Shown piece by piece: positions 16,493 to 25,120 of a stretch of 64,000 bases of DNA (positions within the stretch are counted from its first letter, which is position 1; the number at the start of each line of letters is the position of its first letter). The stretch covers positions 868,001-932,000 of the forward strand of contig NZ_JANQDU010000001.1 in assembly GCF_024723735.1 (NCBI RefSeq), read 5' to 3'. This stretch comes from Frigidibacter sp. ROC022 (GTDB taxonomy: Bacteria > Pseudomonadota > Alphaproteobacteria > Rhodobacterales > Rhodobacteraceae). Both the position numbers and the translations under genes were made by a program. Under the pieces are notes generated by a model. It saw only the letters and a list, made by a program, of their open reading frames with translations. It searched no databases and was not told the origin of the DNA.

Positions 16493-18208
16493 TCAGACCT
16501 GTTCGACATAACGGTGACGCTTGTGAATTCCGCGCCGGTTCGGGTCGGGCCAGGGCACCGCCGAGATCAGCGCCTTCGTGTAGGCATGGTTCGGTGCGGT
16601 GACGACCTGCTCGGTCTCGCCCACCTCGACCAGCTTGCCGCGATACATCACCCCGACCCGGTCGCAGAGATAGCGGATCACCCCGATGTCATGGCTGATG
16701 AAGACATAGGCCAGCCCCAGTTCGTCCTGCAGCTTCAGGAGAAGGTCGAGAACCTGGAACCGGAGCGAGGCGTCGAGCGCCGAGGTCGCCTCGTCCGCGA
16801 CGATGACCTTGGGTTGCAGCGCCACCGCCCGCGCGACCCCGATCCTTTGCCGCTGGCCACCGGAGAAGGCGTGCGGATAGCGCTCTCGCCAGGCCGGTTC
16901 CAGCCCGACCTGCTCCATCAGATGCGACACACGTTCGTCCAGTTCCCGGCCCCGGGCGATGCCATTGACCAGCAGCGGCTCCCCGATGATCTGCGCAACC
17001 GTCATCCGTGGATTGAGCGAGCCGAACGGGTCCTGGAAGATCATTCGCACCTCGCGCCGCATGTCCTTCAGCGCCGGGCCGTGGGCGGTAACCAGGTCGA
17101 TCACCTCGCCATCCGGCTTGCGATAGCGGATTTCGCCGGAGGTCGGGTCGAGCAGCCGCACGATGCAGCGCCCCATCGTGGTCTTGCCCGATCCGCTTTC
17201 GCCGACGATTCCCAGAGTCTCGCCGGGGCGGACTTCGAAGCTGACGTCATTCACCGCCCGCAACGCCTCGAAATCCATCGAGAGGTTCTTCACCTCCAGC
17301 ACCGGTGGCCGGTCCGCCGGCACCGGCGCCCGGGCGGCGCGCAGGTCCGAGCGACGTTGCAGCCGGGTCACCGAGTCGATCAGGCCACGGGTATAGTCGT
17401 CGCTGGGGTGATGGAAGATGGTGTCGACATTGCCCTGTTCCATCACCCGCCCGCGATACATCACCAGCACGTCATCGGCGATCTCGGCCACCACGCCCAT
17501 GTCATGGGTGATGAAGATCACCGCGCTGCCGTGGCGGTCCTGCAGGCGCTTGATCAGATCCAGAACCTCGGCCTGGGTGGTGACATCCAGCGCCGTCGTC
17601 GGCTCGTCGGCGATCAGCAGCCGGGGATCGCAGGCCAGCGACATCGCGATCATCGCCCGTTGCCGCATCCCGCCCGAGAATTCGAAGGTGTAGCGGTCGA
17701 TGGCCTTTTCCGGGGTCGGAATCTCGACCTCGGCCAGCAGTTCGATCGCCCGGGCCCGGGCCGCTGTCTTGGACAGACCCAGGTGCAGCCGCAGCACCTC
17801 GATGATCTGGTCGCCGATGGTGTGGACCGGCGACAGCGACGACATGGGCTCCTGGAAGATCATCGCGATGTCGTTGCCGCGGATCCGCCGGATTTCACGG
17901 CCCCGGTCGCCCAGTTTGACGAGGTCCACGGTCGAGCCATCCGCGCGGCGGAAGATCATCTGACCCGAAACGATCCGGCCGGGCGCGTCAACGATTTGAA
18001 GGATCGAGCGGGCGGTGACGCTCTTGCCCGATCCGCTTTCGCCGACGATGCACAGGGTCTGGCCGGGGTAGACCTTGAAGGACACCCCGTCCACCGCCTT
18101 CACCACCCCGGTGCGGACCGGAAAGTGGGTGACCAGATCGCGCACCTCCAGCACGGGTTCGGCGCGTGTCTTCGCGGATTTGTTCGGGTTCTGACCTGTT
18201 TCGGACAT
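16493..18208 (-). CDS. Fused DppD-DppF-type ABC ATPase
   Basis: A 571-residue protein with two complete ABC domains. The first (about 20-275) has Walker A GESGSGKSV, FQEPMSSLSP, FSGGMRQRAMIAM and LLIADEPTTALDV. The second (about 305-560) has GESGSGKTT, FQDPFGSLNP, FSGGQRQRIGVAR and VIVADEATSALDA. Each has the C-terminal oligopeptide/dipeptide signature. Fused DppDF ATPases are common in alphaproteobacteria. It drives the adjacent two-permease importer. With dehydratases downstream, the cargo is more likely an oligosaccharide or glycoside than a peptide. Confidence 0.92.
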   Translation of the reverse strand: MSETGQNPNKSAKTRAEPVLEVRDLVTHFPVRTGVVKAVDGVSFKVYPGQTLCIVGESGSGKSVTARSILQIVDAPGRIVSGQMIFRRADGSTVDLVKLGDRGREIRRIRGNDIAMIFQEPMSSLSPVHTIGDQIIEVLRLHLGLSKTAARARAIELLAEVEIPTPEKAIDRYTFEFSGGMRQRAMIAMSLACDPRLLIADEPTTALDVTTQAEVLDLIKRLQDRHGSAVIFITHDMGVVAEIADDVLVMYRGRVMEQGNVDTIFHHPSDDYTRGLIDSVTRLQRRSDLRAARAPVPADRPPVLEVKNLSMDFEALRAVNDVSFEVRPGETLGIVGESGSGKTTMGRCIVRLLDPTSGEIRYRKPDGEVIDLVTAHGPALKDMRREVRMIFQDPFGSLNPRMTVAQIIGEPLLVNGIARGRELDERVSHLMEQVGLEPAWRERYPHAFSGGQRQRIGVARAVALQPKVIVADEATSALDASLRFQVLDLLLKLQDELGLAYVFISHDIGVIRYLCDRVGVMYRGKLVEVGETEQVVTAPNHAYTKALISAVPWPDPNRRGIHKRHRYVEQV

Positions 18209-18223
18209 CGGAGAACTCGCGCC

Positions 18224-19336
18224 TTATTTGTTGTAGGGGTCGGCTGCGTCGCGCAAGCCGTCGCCCAGAAGGTTCAGGGCCATCACGGCAAGCACAACGG
18301 CGCCGCCAGGGGCGAAGAGCCAGGGGGCGGTGGCGATCGAGCGCACGTTCTGTGCCTCGCGCAGCAGAACCCCCCAGGAGATCGTCGGCGGTTGCAGCCC
18401 CAGTCCGAGGAAGCTCAGCGAGGTCTCGGCCAGGATCATCGCCGGGATCGCCAGGGTGATCGAGGCGATAATGTGGCTCATGAAGCTGGGCAGCATGTGG
18501 CGAAAGATGATCCGGCCCTCGGAACAGCCGTCCAGCCGTGCCGCCGAGACGAATTCCTCGGTCCTGAGCGACAGGAAGCGGCCGCGCACGACCCGCGCCA
18601 GATGCGCCCAGCCGGTCAGCGACAGAATGATGGTGATCATCATGTACTGCAGTGTCGCGGGCCAGTCCTGTGGCAGAGCCGCCGCCAGCGCCAGCCAGAT
18701 GGGGATCGTCGGCAACGCCAGGACGAATTCCACCACCCGTTGGATGGCAAAGTCGATCCGGCCTCCGAAATAGCCCGAGATGCCGCCCAGGATGACCCCG
18801 ATGATCAGTGAAAGCGCCACGCCGACCAGGCCGATCGACAACGATGTCTGGGCACCCTGCATGATGCGGCTCCAGACGCATCGACCCAGCCGGTCGGTCC
18901 CGAATGGAAAGAATGGCTGTTTCGGATCGGACGAGGCGAAGAGATGCCGGTCGGTCTCGATCAGCCCGAACAGGCGATAGCTGTAGCCATGGCCGAACAG
19001 GACCAGCCGCACCGCCTTTTCGGGCTCGGGGACATAGATCGCCGCCAGGGTGTCGGGATCGCGTTTCAGCTTCGACGGCACGAAATGCGGTCCGACGAAC
19101 CCGTCATCGGACCACAGATGGATCGCTTCCGGCGGGTGGAACGGTGTCCGGGCGTTTTGCGCACTCGGGTCGTTGATTGCGAAGAAGCCCGGCATCGCGG
19201 CGATGACGTAGAGGATCGCGACGACGATCAATCCGGCCATCGCCAGCTTGTGCTTGCGGAACGCCCACCAGATCAACTTGGACTGCGAGGCCACTTCCAG
19301 GCGTGGCGGCCCGGCGTTGGTTGTTGCTTCGGTCAT
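18224..19336 (-). CDS. ABC permease, DppC/OppC type
   Basis: A 370-residue inner-membrane permease. An N-terminal helix (AGLIVVAILYVIAAMPGFFA) is followed by a periplasmic segment of about 100 residues, and then the core with FGTDRLGRCVWSRIMQGAQ and the coupling loop SAARLDGCSEGRIIFRHMLP. It ends in LRDAADPYNK, typical of OppC. It is 12 bp from the partner permease and 15 bp from the ATPase gene on the same strand. Confidence 0.9.
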   Translation of the reverse strand: MTEATTNAGPPRLEVASQSKLIWWAFRKHKLAMAGLIVVAILYVIAAMPGFFAINDPSAQNARTPFHPPEAIHLWSDDGFVGPHFVPSKLKRDPDTLAAIYVPEPEKAVRLVLFGHGYSYRLFGLIETDRHLFASSDPKQPFFPFGTDRLGRCVWSRIMQGAQTSLSIGLVGVALSLIIGVILGGISGYFGGRIDFAIQRVVEFVLALPTIPIWLALAAALPQDWPATLQYMMITIILSLTGWAHLARVVRGRFLSLRTEEFVSAARLDGCSEGRIIFRHMLPSFMSHIIASITLAIPAMILAETSLSFLGLGLQPPTISWGVLLREAQNVRSIATAPWLFAPGGAVVLAVMALNLLGDGLRDAADPYNK

Positions 19337-19348
19337 GCCTCGGCTCCT

Positions 19349-20335
19349 CTATTCAAGCCTGATCCGCGGATCGGCGATGGCCAGAAGGATGTCGCTGACC
19401 AGCGACCCGATCAGGGTCAGGGTGCAGATCAGCAGGACAAAGGCGCCGGCCAGATACATGTCCTGCGCCAGCAGCGACTGCAGCAGCAGCGGCGCGGCCG
19501 TTGGCAGGTTCAACACCACGGCCACCACGATCGACCCCGAGACCAGGTTCGGCAGCAGCCAGGCAATGGTCGAGATGAACGGGTTCAGCGCGATCCGCAC
19601 CGGGTATTTCATCAACAAGCGGAACTCGCTCAGCCCCTTGGCGCGGGCCGTGGTGACATAGGGCTTGTTCAGCTCGTCCAGCAGGTTCGCGCGCATCACG
19701 CGGATCAGGCTGGCGGTGCCCGAGACCGCTAGGATGATTACCGGAATCCAGAGATGGTGGATCAGGTCGGCGACCTTGGCCCAGGTCCAGGGGGCGTTCT
19801 GGTACTCGTCCGAGAACAGCCCGCTGACATCCTGACCGAAGATCACCACCGCGATGTACATCAGGACCAGCGCCAGCAGGAACGACGGGATCGCCAGACC
19901 GAAGAAGCTGATCGAGGTCACGATGTAGTCGCCGATCGTGTATTTCCGGACCGCCGAGAAAATCCCGATCGGCAACGCGATGGCCCAGGTGGCGACGAGG
20001 GTCGAGAGCGTCAGGGTGAGCGTCAGCGCCATCCGCTCCCAGACCAGGTCTCCGACCGGTTGCTGCCATTCGAACGAGGTTCCGAAGTCACCATGCACTA
20101 GGATGCCCCAAATCCATTTTCCGTATTGCAGGAGCATCGGTTCGCCGAGCCCGAACCGCTCGCGCAGGGCGTCGGCGGCGTTCTGGTCGATGATCTCGTT
20201 CGAGGCCGCCAGGGTGGCGACGTAATTGGTGACGAAATCCCCGGGCGGTAGCTGGATCAGGACGAAGGCGAGGAAACTGACAGCGAACAGCGCCGGGATC
20301 ATCCACAGCACGCGCTTAAATATGAATCGTAACAT
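19349..20335 (-). CDS. ABC permease, DppB/OppB type
   Basis: A 328-residue permease beginning MLRFIFKRVLWMIPALFAVS, the standard DppB start. It continues with QLPPGDFV, WGILVHGDFGTSF and the coupling loop VTTARAKGLSEFRLLMKYPVR. It ends IADPRIRLE. It forms the heterodimeric channel with the OppC-like protein and lies after the binding-protein gene, from which it is separated by a strong hairpin. Confidence 0.9.
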   Translation of the reverse strand: MLRFIFKRVLWMIPALFAVSFLAFVLIQLPPGDFVTNYVATLAASNEIIDQNAADALRERFGLGEPMLLQYGKWIWGILVHGDFGTSFEWQQPVGDLVWERMALTLTLTLSTLVATWAIALPIGIFSAVRKYTIGDYIVTSISFFGLAIPSFLLALVLMYIAVVIFGQDVSGLFSDEYQNAPWTWAKVADLIHHLWIPVIILAVSGTASLIRVMRANLLDELNKPYVTTARAKGLSEFRLLMKYPVRIALNPFISTIAWLLPNLVSGSIVVAVVLNLPTAAPLLLQSLLAQDMYLAGAFVLLICTLTLIGSLVSDILLAIADPRIRLE

Positions 20336-20358
20336 CTGGAGAATCCCGAAAGGGTGAT

Positions 20359-20385
20359 CCGGGGCGGCCTGCTGGGCCGCCCCGG
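20359..20385 (-). terminator. Strong hairpin between binding-protein and permease genes
   Basis: CCGGGGCGGCC (20359-20369) and GGCCGCCCCGG (20375-20385) form a perfect 11-bp stem with a 5-nt loop in the 57-bp gap. It lacks a T-run and most likely stabilises the binding-protein message or attenuates read-through. Confidence 0.65.
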
Positions 20386-20392
20386 CGCGTGA

Positions 20393-22342
20393 TCAGCTCT
20401 CGAAGAAGAACTGCTGCGGCAATGCGGGTGCCGGATTCGGGTAGGTCCAGCTGTCCGGTTCCCGTTTCGGCGTGTTCAGGAAGTTGTTGCGGCAGACGCC
20501 GAAGGTGTTGACGCCCAGGCAGACCCCCACGGTCTCGAACGCATCCGCGGTCAGCTCGAACAGCTGGTGCATCAGCCGGCCGCGCTCTTCCAGGTCAACC
20601 GTTGCCTTGGCCTGATCATAGAGCTTCATGCGCTGCTTCTGGCTTTCCGGCGGCTCTTCGCCCTGGGTCCCGTTCGACACGTACCACTGTGCCCAGGGCA
20701 CCGCGTAGCGCGACCCTTGGGTATGCGCGGCGAAGTAGTCGCGCGGGTCGAACATCGGGTCGAGCCCGCCCGGTCCCGGCCAGACCTGTGCATCGTGGTC
20801 GTTGGCATCGCCGCGCGAATAATAGAGCGCCCGCTCGATGGAGTTGACCTTGATGTCAACGCCGATCTCGGCCCAATGCGACTTGACCAGTTCCAGCACG
20901 TCGACAAGGTCGGGATACAGCGTCGGGATCACGTCGACCGAGAAGAACAGCTTTTCTCCATCCGGCCGCAGCCGCATGCCCGAACCGTCTTTCTTGTCGA
21001 GCCCGATCCCGTCGAGCAGCGCATTGGCCTTGTCGAGATCGCGTTCGGTGAACTGGCGTGACAGTTTCTCGAAATACCAGGGATGCGATGGCCGCGGGCC
21101 GGTCTGGTAGGGTTCCGACTGGCCAAGGTAGATCAGGTCGATGATTTCCTCGCGATCCATCGCCAGTGACATGGCGACGCGGAAATCCTTCTGCTCGAAG
21201 ATGGCGCGCATCTTCGGGTCCTTGTGGCACATGTTCAGGTAGATCGAACAGACATTGGCCGACGACGGCACCAGCTCCATCAGGTGATAGTCGCCCTTCT
21301 CGGTATTCGCGGCCAGCGTCGGCTTGTTGGCCAGCGAGTTGATATGCCGTTCCTGCAGGTCGATCTTGCCCGAGATGACGTCGAGCATCAGCGATTCGAC
21401 GTCCTGGCTGATGCCGAAGTTGATCCCGTCGAGATAGGGCAGCTGATTGCCCTCGGTATCGATCTGCCAGAAATAGGGGTTGCGCTTGACGATGACCCGG
21501 GTGGCGCCGCCGACATAGGGTTCTTCCACGACCCACGGGTCGAGAACCGGTTTCTCGGGGTTGGCCCAGCGTGAGGGAATCTCGATATCGCCGTTCTTGG
21601 CGCGGAACAGATCGGCCCAGCTGCTCAGCCCCTCGGCCTTCACCATGTCGTCCAGCTTGTCGTTGTACTTCGGCAGGAACTGGCTGGCGTAGTGCTTGCA
21701 GAACAGTGTCGGGTGCTGGCCCAGCGGCGTCGCGAGCTGCTCGAGGAACAGCGCATAGGGTTCCTCGAACTGGAACTGCACCGTCTCGTCATCGATCTTG
21801 GTGACCGTCGCCGGTTTGCCGCCCGAGGTCAGGATCGACGGGACCGAGCTGTAGAGCTCGGGGTTCTTGACGCAGTCCTCGATCGAGAACACCACGTCGT
21901 CGGCGGTGAACGGCTGGCCGTCCGACCACTTCATCCCCTTGCGAAGGTGGAAAACGAAGGTCCGGGCGTCGTCGCTGACATCCCATCCGGCGGCGACATT
22001 GGGTTCGACCTTGGTGAAATCCATGTCCCAGCGTGTCAGCCCGTTGTTGCCGACGCAGCGCAGGATGCCGTTGTGGTCCGAGCTGCCGCGCAAGCCGCGG
22101 CGCCACATGCCGCCATAACTACCGATCCGGTCGGCCGGGGTCACGACCATCGGGTTCTCGCCGATCCTCTCGGCAAGTGGCGGCAGATCGCCCTTGGCGA
22201 CCATTGCCGCAAGTTCAGGGGCTTCCTTTGCCGCGGCGAAGGATGCGCCGGACGTCAGAGCCAGGCCGGCGAAACCGGTCGTGGTGCCCAGGAACGCACG
22301 GCGGCTCATCCGCCCGCGAACGCTTTTTCCGTCAGTTCCCAT
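20393..22342 (-). CDS. Family 5 extracellular binding protein (DppA/OppA type), Tat-exported
   Basis: A 649-residue SBP_bac_5 protein. The N-terminus MSRRAFLGTTTGFAGLALT carries a twin-arginine signal ending SFAAA. Mature features include YGGMWRRGL, the family segment AGWDVSDDARTFVFHLRKGM followed by KWSDGQPFTADDVVFS, and a long C-terminal lobe. The length of about 650 residues is at the upper end of the family and is typical of members that bind oligosaccharides or glycosides. It is the first gene of the minus-strand transport/dehydratase operon and is divergent from the FCD-type GntR regulator. Confidence 0.9.
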   Translation of the reverse strand: MGTDGKSVRGRMSRRAFLGTTTGFAGLALTSGASFAAAKEAPELAAMVAKGDLPPLAERIGENPMVVTPADRIGSYGGMWRRGLRGSSDHNGILRCVGNNGLTRWDMDFTKVEPNVAAGWDVSDDARTFVFHLRKGMKWSDGQPFTADDVVFSIEDCVKNPELYSSVPSILTSGGKPATVTKIDDETVQFQFEEPYALFLEQLATPLGQHPTLFCKHYASQFLPKYNDKLDDMVKAEGLSSWADLFRAKNGDIEIPSRWANPEKPVLDPWVVEEPYVGGATRVIVKRNPYFWQIDTEGNQLPYLDGINFGISQDVESLMLDVISGKIDLQERHINSLANKPTLAANTEKGDYHLMELVPSSANVCSIYLNMCHKDPKMRAIFEQKDFRVAMSLAMDREEIIDLIYLGQSEPYQTGPRPSHPWYFEKLSRQFTERDLDKANALLDGIGLDKKDGSGMRLRPDGEKLFFSVDVIPTLYPDLVDVLELVKSHWAEIGVDIKVNSIERALYYSRGDANDHDAQVWPGPGGLDPMFDPRDYFAAHTQGSRYAVPWAQWYVSNGTQGEEPPESQKQRMKLYDQAKATVDLEERGRLMHQLFELTADAFETVGVCLGVNTFGVCRNNFLNTPKREPDSWTYPNPAPALPQQFFFES

Positions 22343-22418
22343 TGTGTGTTTCTCCTCCCATTGCGCAGCGAATCTGACTGGTCCGCCTGCCTGCCCGGAC
22401 TGTTACAGATGTAAATTC

Positions 22419-22429
22419 ACTTGGCAAGT
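22419..22429. promoter_or_regulatory. Palindromic operator ACTTGGCAAGT in a divergent promoter region
   Basis: A perfect 5-1-5 palindrome (ACTTG-G-CAAGT) lies in the gap between the binding-protein gene and the GntR regulator. A TTGACA box begins 2 bp downstream on the plus strand, and TTGCCA on the minus strand overlaps it. FCD-type GntR proteins bind short palindromes of this size. Confidence 0.5.
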
Positions 22430-22498
22430 ATTGACAGCATTTGGGCGAAATGCGAGAAAAATCACCAGAAATTGGATCAGGTCAGGACAGAAGCTGAC

Positions 22499-22513
22499 AA
22501 CTTGACGGAAGTT
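22499..22513. promoter_or_regulatory. Second related palindrome AACTT-N5-AAGTT
   Basis: AACTT (22499-22503) and AAGTT (22509-22513) flank GACGG, 41 bp before the leader ORF start. The half-site ACTT/AAGT matches that of the site at 22419, with spacing 5 instead of 3, so it may be a weaker second GntR site. Confidence 0.35.
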
Positions 22514-22553
22514 TGAATATTCCGTCTAAGGGCCCGGCGGTCAGGAGGAAGCC

Positions 22554-22643
22554 ATGTTCGGTTCGAAGAATCTGCGCTGCTCAGCCCGGCCGTGCTCCTT
22601 GGGGGATATCCGGGCATCGGACGCCCTCGGGTATGGGCGATGA
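22554..22643 (+). CDS. 29-codon leader ORF translationally coupled to the GntR gene
   Basis: AGGAGG (22543-22548) lies 5 nt before an ATG that opens a 29-residue frame (starting MFGSKNLRCSARP). It ends at the TGA at 22641-22643, which overlaps the regulator's ATG 22640 as ATGA. The regulator has no ribosome site of its own at 22640, so its translation may depend on this short frame. The peptide has no recognisable domain. It could be only a coupling device, or the region could contain an upstream remnant of an older start. Confidence 0.45.
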   Translation: MFGSKNLRCSARPCSLGDIRASDALGYGR

Positions 22644-23392
22644 CGGCTGACAACGACCCGAACTCGGACGAACCGGTCGAACTGACCTCGGCACTCAATG
22701 CGCCGGGGCCGGTGCGGCTGTCGCTGGCGGTCTATGACCGGATCATCGACCTCATCGCCGAAGGCCAGTTCGGGCTGAACCAGCGGTTGCCTTCCGAAGC
22801 GCGGCTGGGAGAGCTTTGCGGCGCCTCCCGTCCCGTCGTGCGCGAGGCGCTGGCGCGACTGCGCGAGGATGGTGTGATCGTGTCGCGGAAGGGCTCTGGC
22901 TCCTATGTCCAGCGCCAGCCTGCTGCAACGCTGCTGGAGCCCACCACGATGGGCTCGATTGCCGATGTGCAGCGCTGTTTCGAATTCCGCACCGGGATCG
23001 AGGCGGCCGCCGCCAACCTGGCTGCCGGGCGTTGGGAAACCGAAGACATGCGCCGGATCGACAAGGCGATGGCGGCGATCGATGCCTGCATTGCCCGCGG
23101 CGACCTGGGCGCCGATCAGGACAGCCTGCTGCACGAGGCGATCGCCGAAGCGACGCACAACCAGTACCATGCCGGGCTGCAGCGGCAGCTCCGGCAACAT
23201 ATCCGGATCGGGATGAAGATCTCGCGGACGCTGACCCTGCACCGCAGCCGCGACAGGCTGCAACAGGTGCAGAGCGAGCACCAGGCGATCGTCGAGGCGA
23301 TCCGCGCCCGCGACGCCGACGCGGCGGGGACCCTGATGCGGGAGCACATCCTGGCCGCCCGCCGCCGCATGTTTGAAGGAGTGGACCGGTGA
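22640..23392 (+). CDS. GntR-family regulator, FadR subfamily with FCD domain
   Basis: A 250-residue regulator. The winged helix has LSLAVYDRIIDLIAEGQF, RLPSEARLGELCGASRPVVR and DGVIVSRKGSGSYV. The helical FCD ligand domain has FEFRTGIEAAAANLAAGR, then DSLLHEAIAEATHN and SEHQAIVEAIRARD, with the metal-binding Asp/His pattern. FCD regulators commonly sense sugar acids. It is divergent from the importer operon and overlaps the uronate dehydrogenase-like gene by GTGA, so it very probably regulates both. A GTG at 22592 is an alternative start. Confidence 0.85.
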   Translation: MTADNDPNSDEPVELTSALNAPGPVRLSLAVYDRIIDLIAEGQFGLNQRLPSEARLGELCGASRPVVREALARLREDGVIVSRKGSGSYVQRQPAATLLEPTTMGSIADVQRCFEFRTGIEAAAANLAAGRWETEDMRRIDKAMAAIDACIARGDLGADQDSLLHEAIAEATHNQYHAGLQRQLRQHIRIGMKISRTLTLHRSRDRLQQVQSEHQAIVEAIRARDADAAGTLMREHILAARRRMFEGVDR

Positions 23393-24237
23393 ACCTGTCG
23401 GAGATGCATGTGGTCGTGACCGGCGGAGCCGGCAGGGTGGGGAAGACCCTGCGCAAGGCGATGTCCGCCGAGTTCCGGAAGGTCACGGTGCTGGACCTCG
23501 TGGCCGAAACCGATCTGGCCGAGAACGAGGTGGCCTCGGTGTGCGACATTGTCGACCTGGCGGCGCTGACCGGTGCCCTGGAAGGCGCGGATGCGTTGAT
23601 CCATCTGGCCGGCTACCCCATCGATCAGGCCATCGAGGATATCCTGCGGGTGAATTGTCAGGGAACCTGGAACCTTTACGAGGCCGCCCGCCAGCAGGGA
23701 ATCGGGCGGGTCGTTCAGGCCTCCAGCAACCATGCCACCGGGTTCTACCGGCGCGATCAGCGGGTCTCGCCCGACATGCCGATGCGGCCGGACGGCTCCT
23801 ATGGCCTGTCGAAGTGTTTCGGCGAACTTGTGGCCGGGCTCTACTGGGACAAGGCCGGGATCCGGACGCTGTCGCTGCGGATCGGTAACGCCATGGACCG
23901 GCCGTCGCACCGGCGCGGCCTGGTCACCTGGATCAGCCCCCGCGACCTGGCGCAACAGGTGCGGATCGGCCTCACCCATCCCGATATCGATGCAACGGTG
24001 ATCTACGGGGTTTCGGCCTGCGAGGACGGTTGGTGGGACAACTCCGTCGCCACCGCCCTTGGCTATGTCCCGCAGGACCGGATCGAGGATTTCGCGACGC
24101 CGGATGCCTGGACTTCGCCCCTTGAAACGGAAGTCGCCGAGACCTTTCAGGGCGGCATGTTCTGCAGCGTGAACCATGATGGCGTGATCCGTGGCCGGGC
24201 GGATCTGCTTTCCAAGTCGAATTCCGATCATGACTGA
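23389..24237 (+). CDS. udh: Uronate dehydrogenase-like NAD-dependent SDR
   Basis: A 282-residue extended/atypical SDR. The Rossmann motif is VTGGAGRVGKTL. The stretch QASSNHATGFYRRDQR, then RPDGSYGLSKCFGE with the catalytic Tyr-x3-Lys, closely matches bacterial uronate dehydrogenases, which oxidise D-glucuronate or D-galacturonate to the aldarolactone. The start is a GTG overlapping the regulator's stop (GTGA). Its product would feed the SMP-30 lactonase or a cycloisomerase in the same locus. Other sugar oxidations remain possible, but the SSNHxxGFY motif is quite specific. Confidence 0.8.
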   Translation: MNLSEMHVVVTGGAGRVGKTLRKAMSAEFRKVTVLDLVAETDLAENEVASVCDIVDLAALTGALEGADALIHLAGYPIDQAIEDILRVNCQGTWNLYEAARQQGIGRVVQASSNHATGFYRRDQRVSPDMPMRPDGSYGLSKCFGELVAGLYWDKAGIRTLSLRIGNAMDRPSHRRGLVTWISPRDLAQQVRIGLTHPDIDATVIYGVSACEDGWWDNSVATALGYVPQDRIEDFATPDAWTSPLETEVAETFQGGMFCSVNHDGVIRGRADLLSKSNSDHD

Positions 24238-25120
24238 CATCACGCTGGCTGCCGGGCCTCTGACTGTTGTCTTGCGCCCGGCCTGGGGCGGCCGGGTGCT
24301 GCGCGCCGTGCACGAGCGGTTCGGCGACATTCTGGTGCCGATCGAAACCGACTCTTTCGTCCCCGACCAATGGCCGAAGGGCGGGGCCTATCCGCTGGTG
24401 CCGTTCCACAACCGGGTCAGCGACGCCCGGTTCCGGTTCCAGGACCGGAGCGTGGAACTTCCGGCGCATCCCGACGTGGCGCCCAATGCCCTGCATGGCT
24501 TTTCCAGCCGGCGGGCCTGGCAAGGCGCAGCCCTGACCGACACCGCGGCGCACATGCAGCTGGATCACCCGGGCGATGCGGCCTGGCCCTGGCGCTGCCA
24601 TGCCGCGCAGGACTACCGGCTGGCGCCCGACCGGATCGACGTTACGGTGTCGGTAAGCAATCGGGACACGACACCGATGCCGGCGGGAATCGGCTGGCAT
24701 CCGTATCTGCCGCACCTGGCCGGCATTGACGTCGATGCCGCCCATTTCTGGCCGACAAATCCCGATCTGACCCCGACCGGCGAGAAGCAGCCGGCCGCAG
24801 GTCAGGACGGCGACACGCGCTATCTCTCGGACTGGAGCCGCTGCGACATGGTTCTGGACAACGGCCTGCGGCTCTCGCTCTCCGCCACGCCCGAGCTCAA
24901 CCACATCGTGGTCTATTCGGCCCCGGCCGGTTACGTCTGCGTCGAGCCGGTCAGCCATCTGGCCAACGCGCTGGCCCGCCCCCCGCGCGATCCCGGCGAC
25001 GGGATGCAGACCCTGGCGCCGGGCGAGACGCTCTCCGGAACCGTGGCGCTCCATGTTCAGCTTCCCGGGGCGCCGCCCATGGCTGCGCCGGGACGCATGC
25101 CATCAGAGGTAACCAAATGA
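24230..25120 (+). CDS. Aldose 1-epimerase (mutarotase) family protein
   Basis: A 296-residue GalM-like beta-sandwich protein. Landmarks are GAYPLVPFHNRVSDA (substrate-binding Asn-Arg), PNALHGFSSR (catalytic His), IGWHPYLP (second His) and VCVEPVSHL with the catalytic Glu. The ATG at 24230 lies inside the end of the dehydrogenase gene (8-nt overlap). It would equilibrate anomers of the imported sugar or uronate ahead of the dehydrogenase. Confidence 0.85.
   Translation: MTDITLAAGPLTVVLRPAWGGRVLRAVHERFGDILVPIETDSFVPDQWPKGGAYPLVPFHNRVSDARFRFQDRSVELPAHPDVAPNALHGFSSRRAWQGAALTDTAAHMQLDHPGDAAWPWRCHAAQDYRLAPDRIDVTVSVSNRDTTPMPAGIGWHPYLPHLAGIDVDAAHFWPTNPDLTPTGEKQPAAGQDGDTRYLSDWSRCDMVLDNGLRLSLSATPELNHIVVYSAPAGYVCVEPVSHLANALARPPRDPGDGMQTLAPGETLSGTVALHVQLPGAPPMAAPGRMPSEVTK

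Noticed and set aside
16493-18208. Fusion of two ABC ATPase domains as a possible novelty
   Set aside because: Fused DppD-DppF ATPases are common in alphaproteobacteria and both domains look normal.
15260-18811. A plus-strand open frame of about 1180 codons
   Set aside because: It lies antisense to two dehydratases, the fused ABC ATPase and part of a permease, all with full catalytic motifs. Its translation is Arg/Gly/His/Gln-rich with no domain, an artefact of high GC content.
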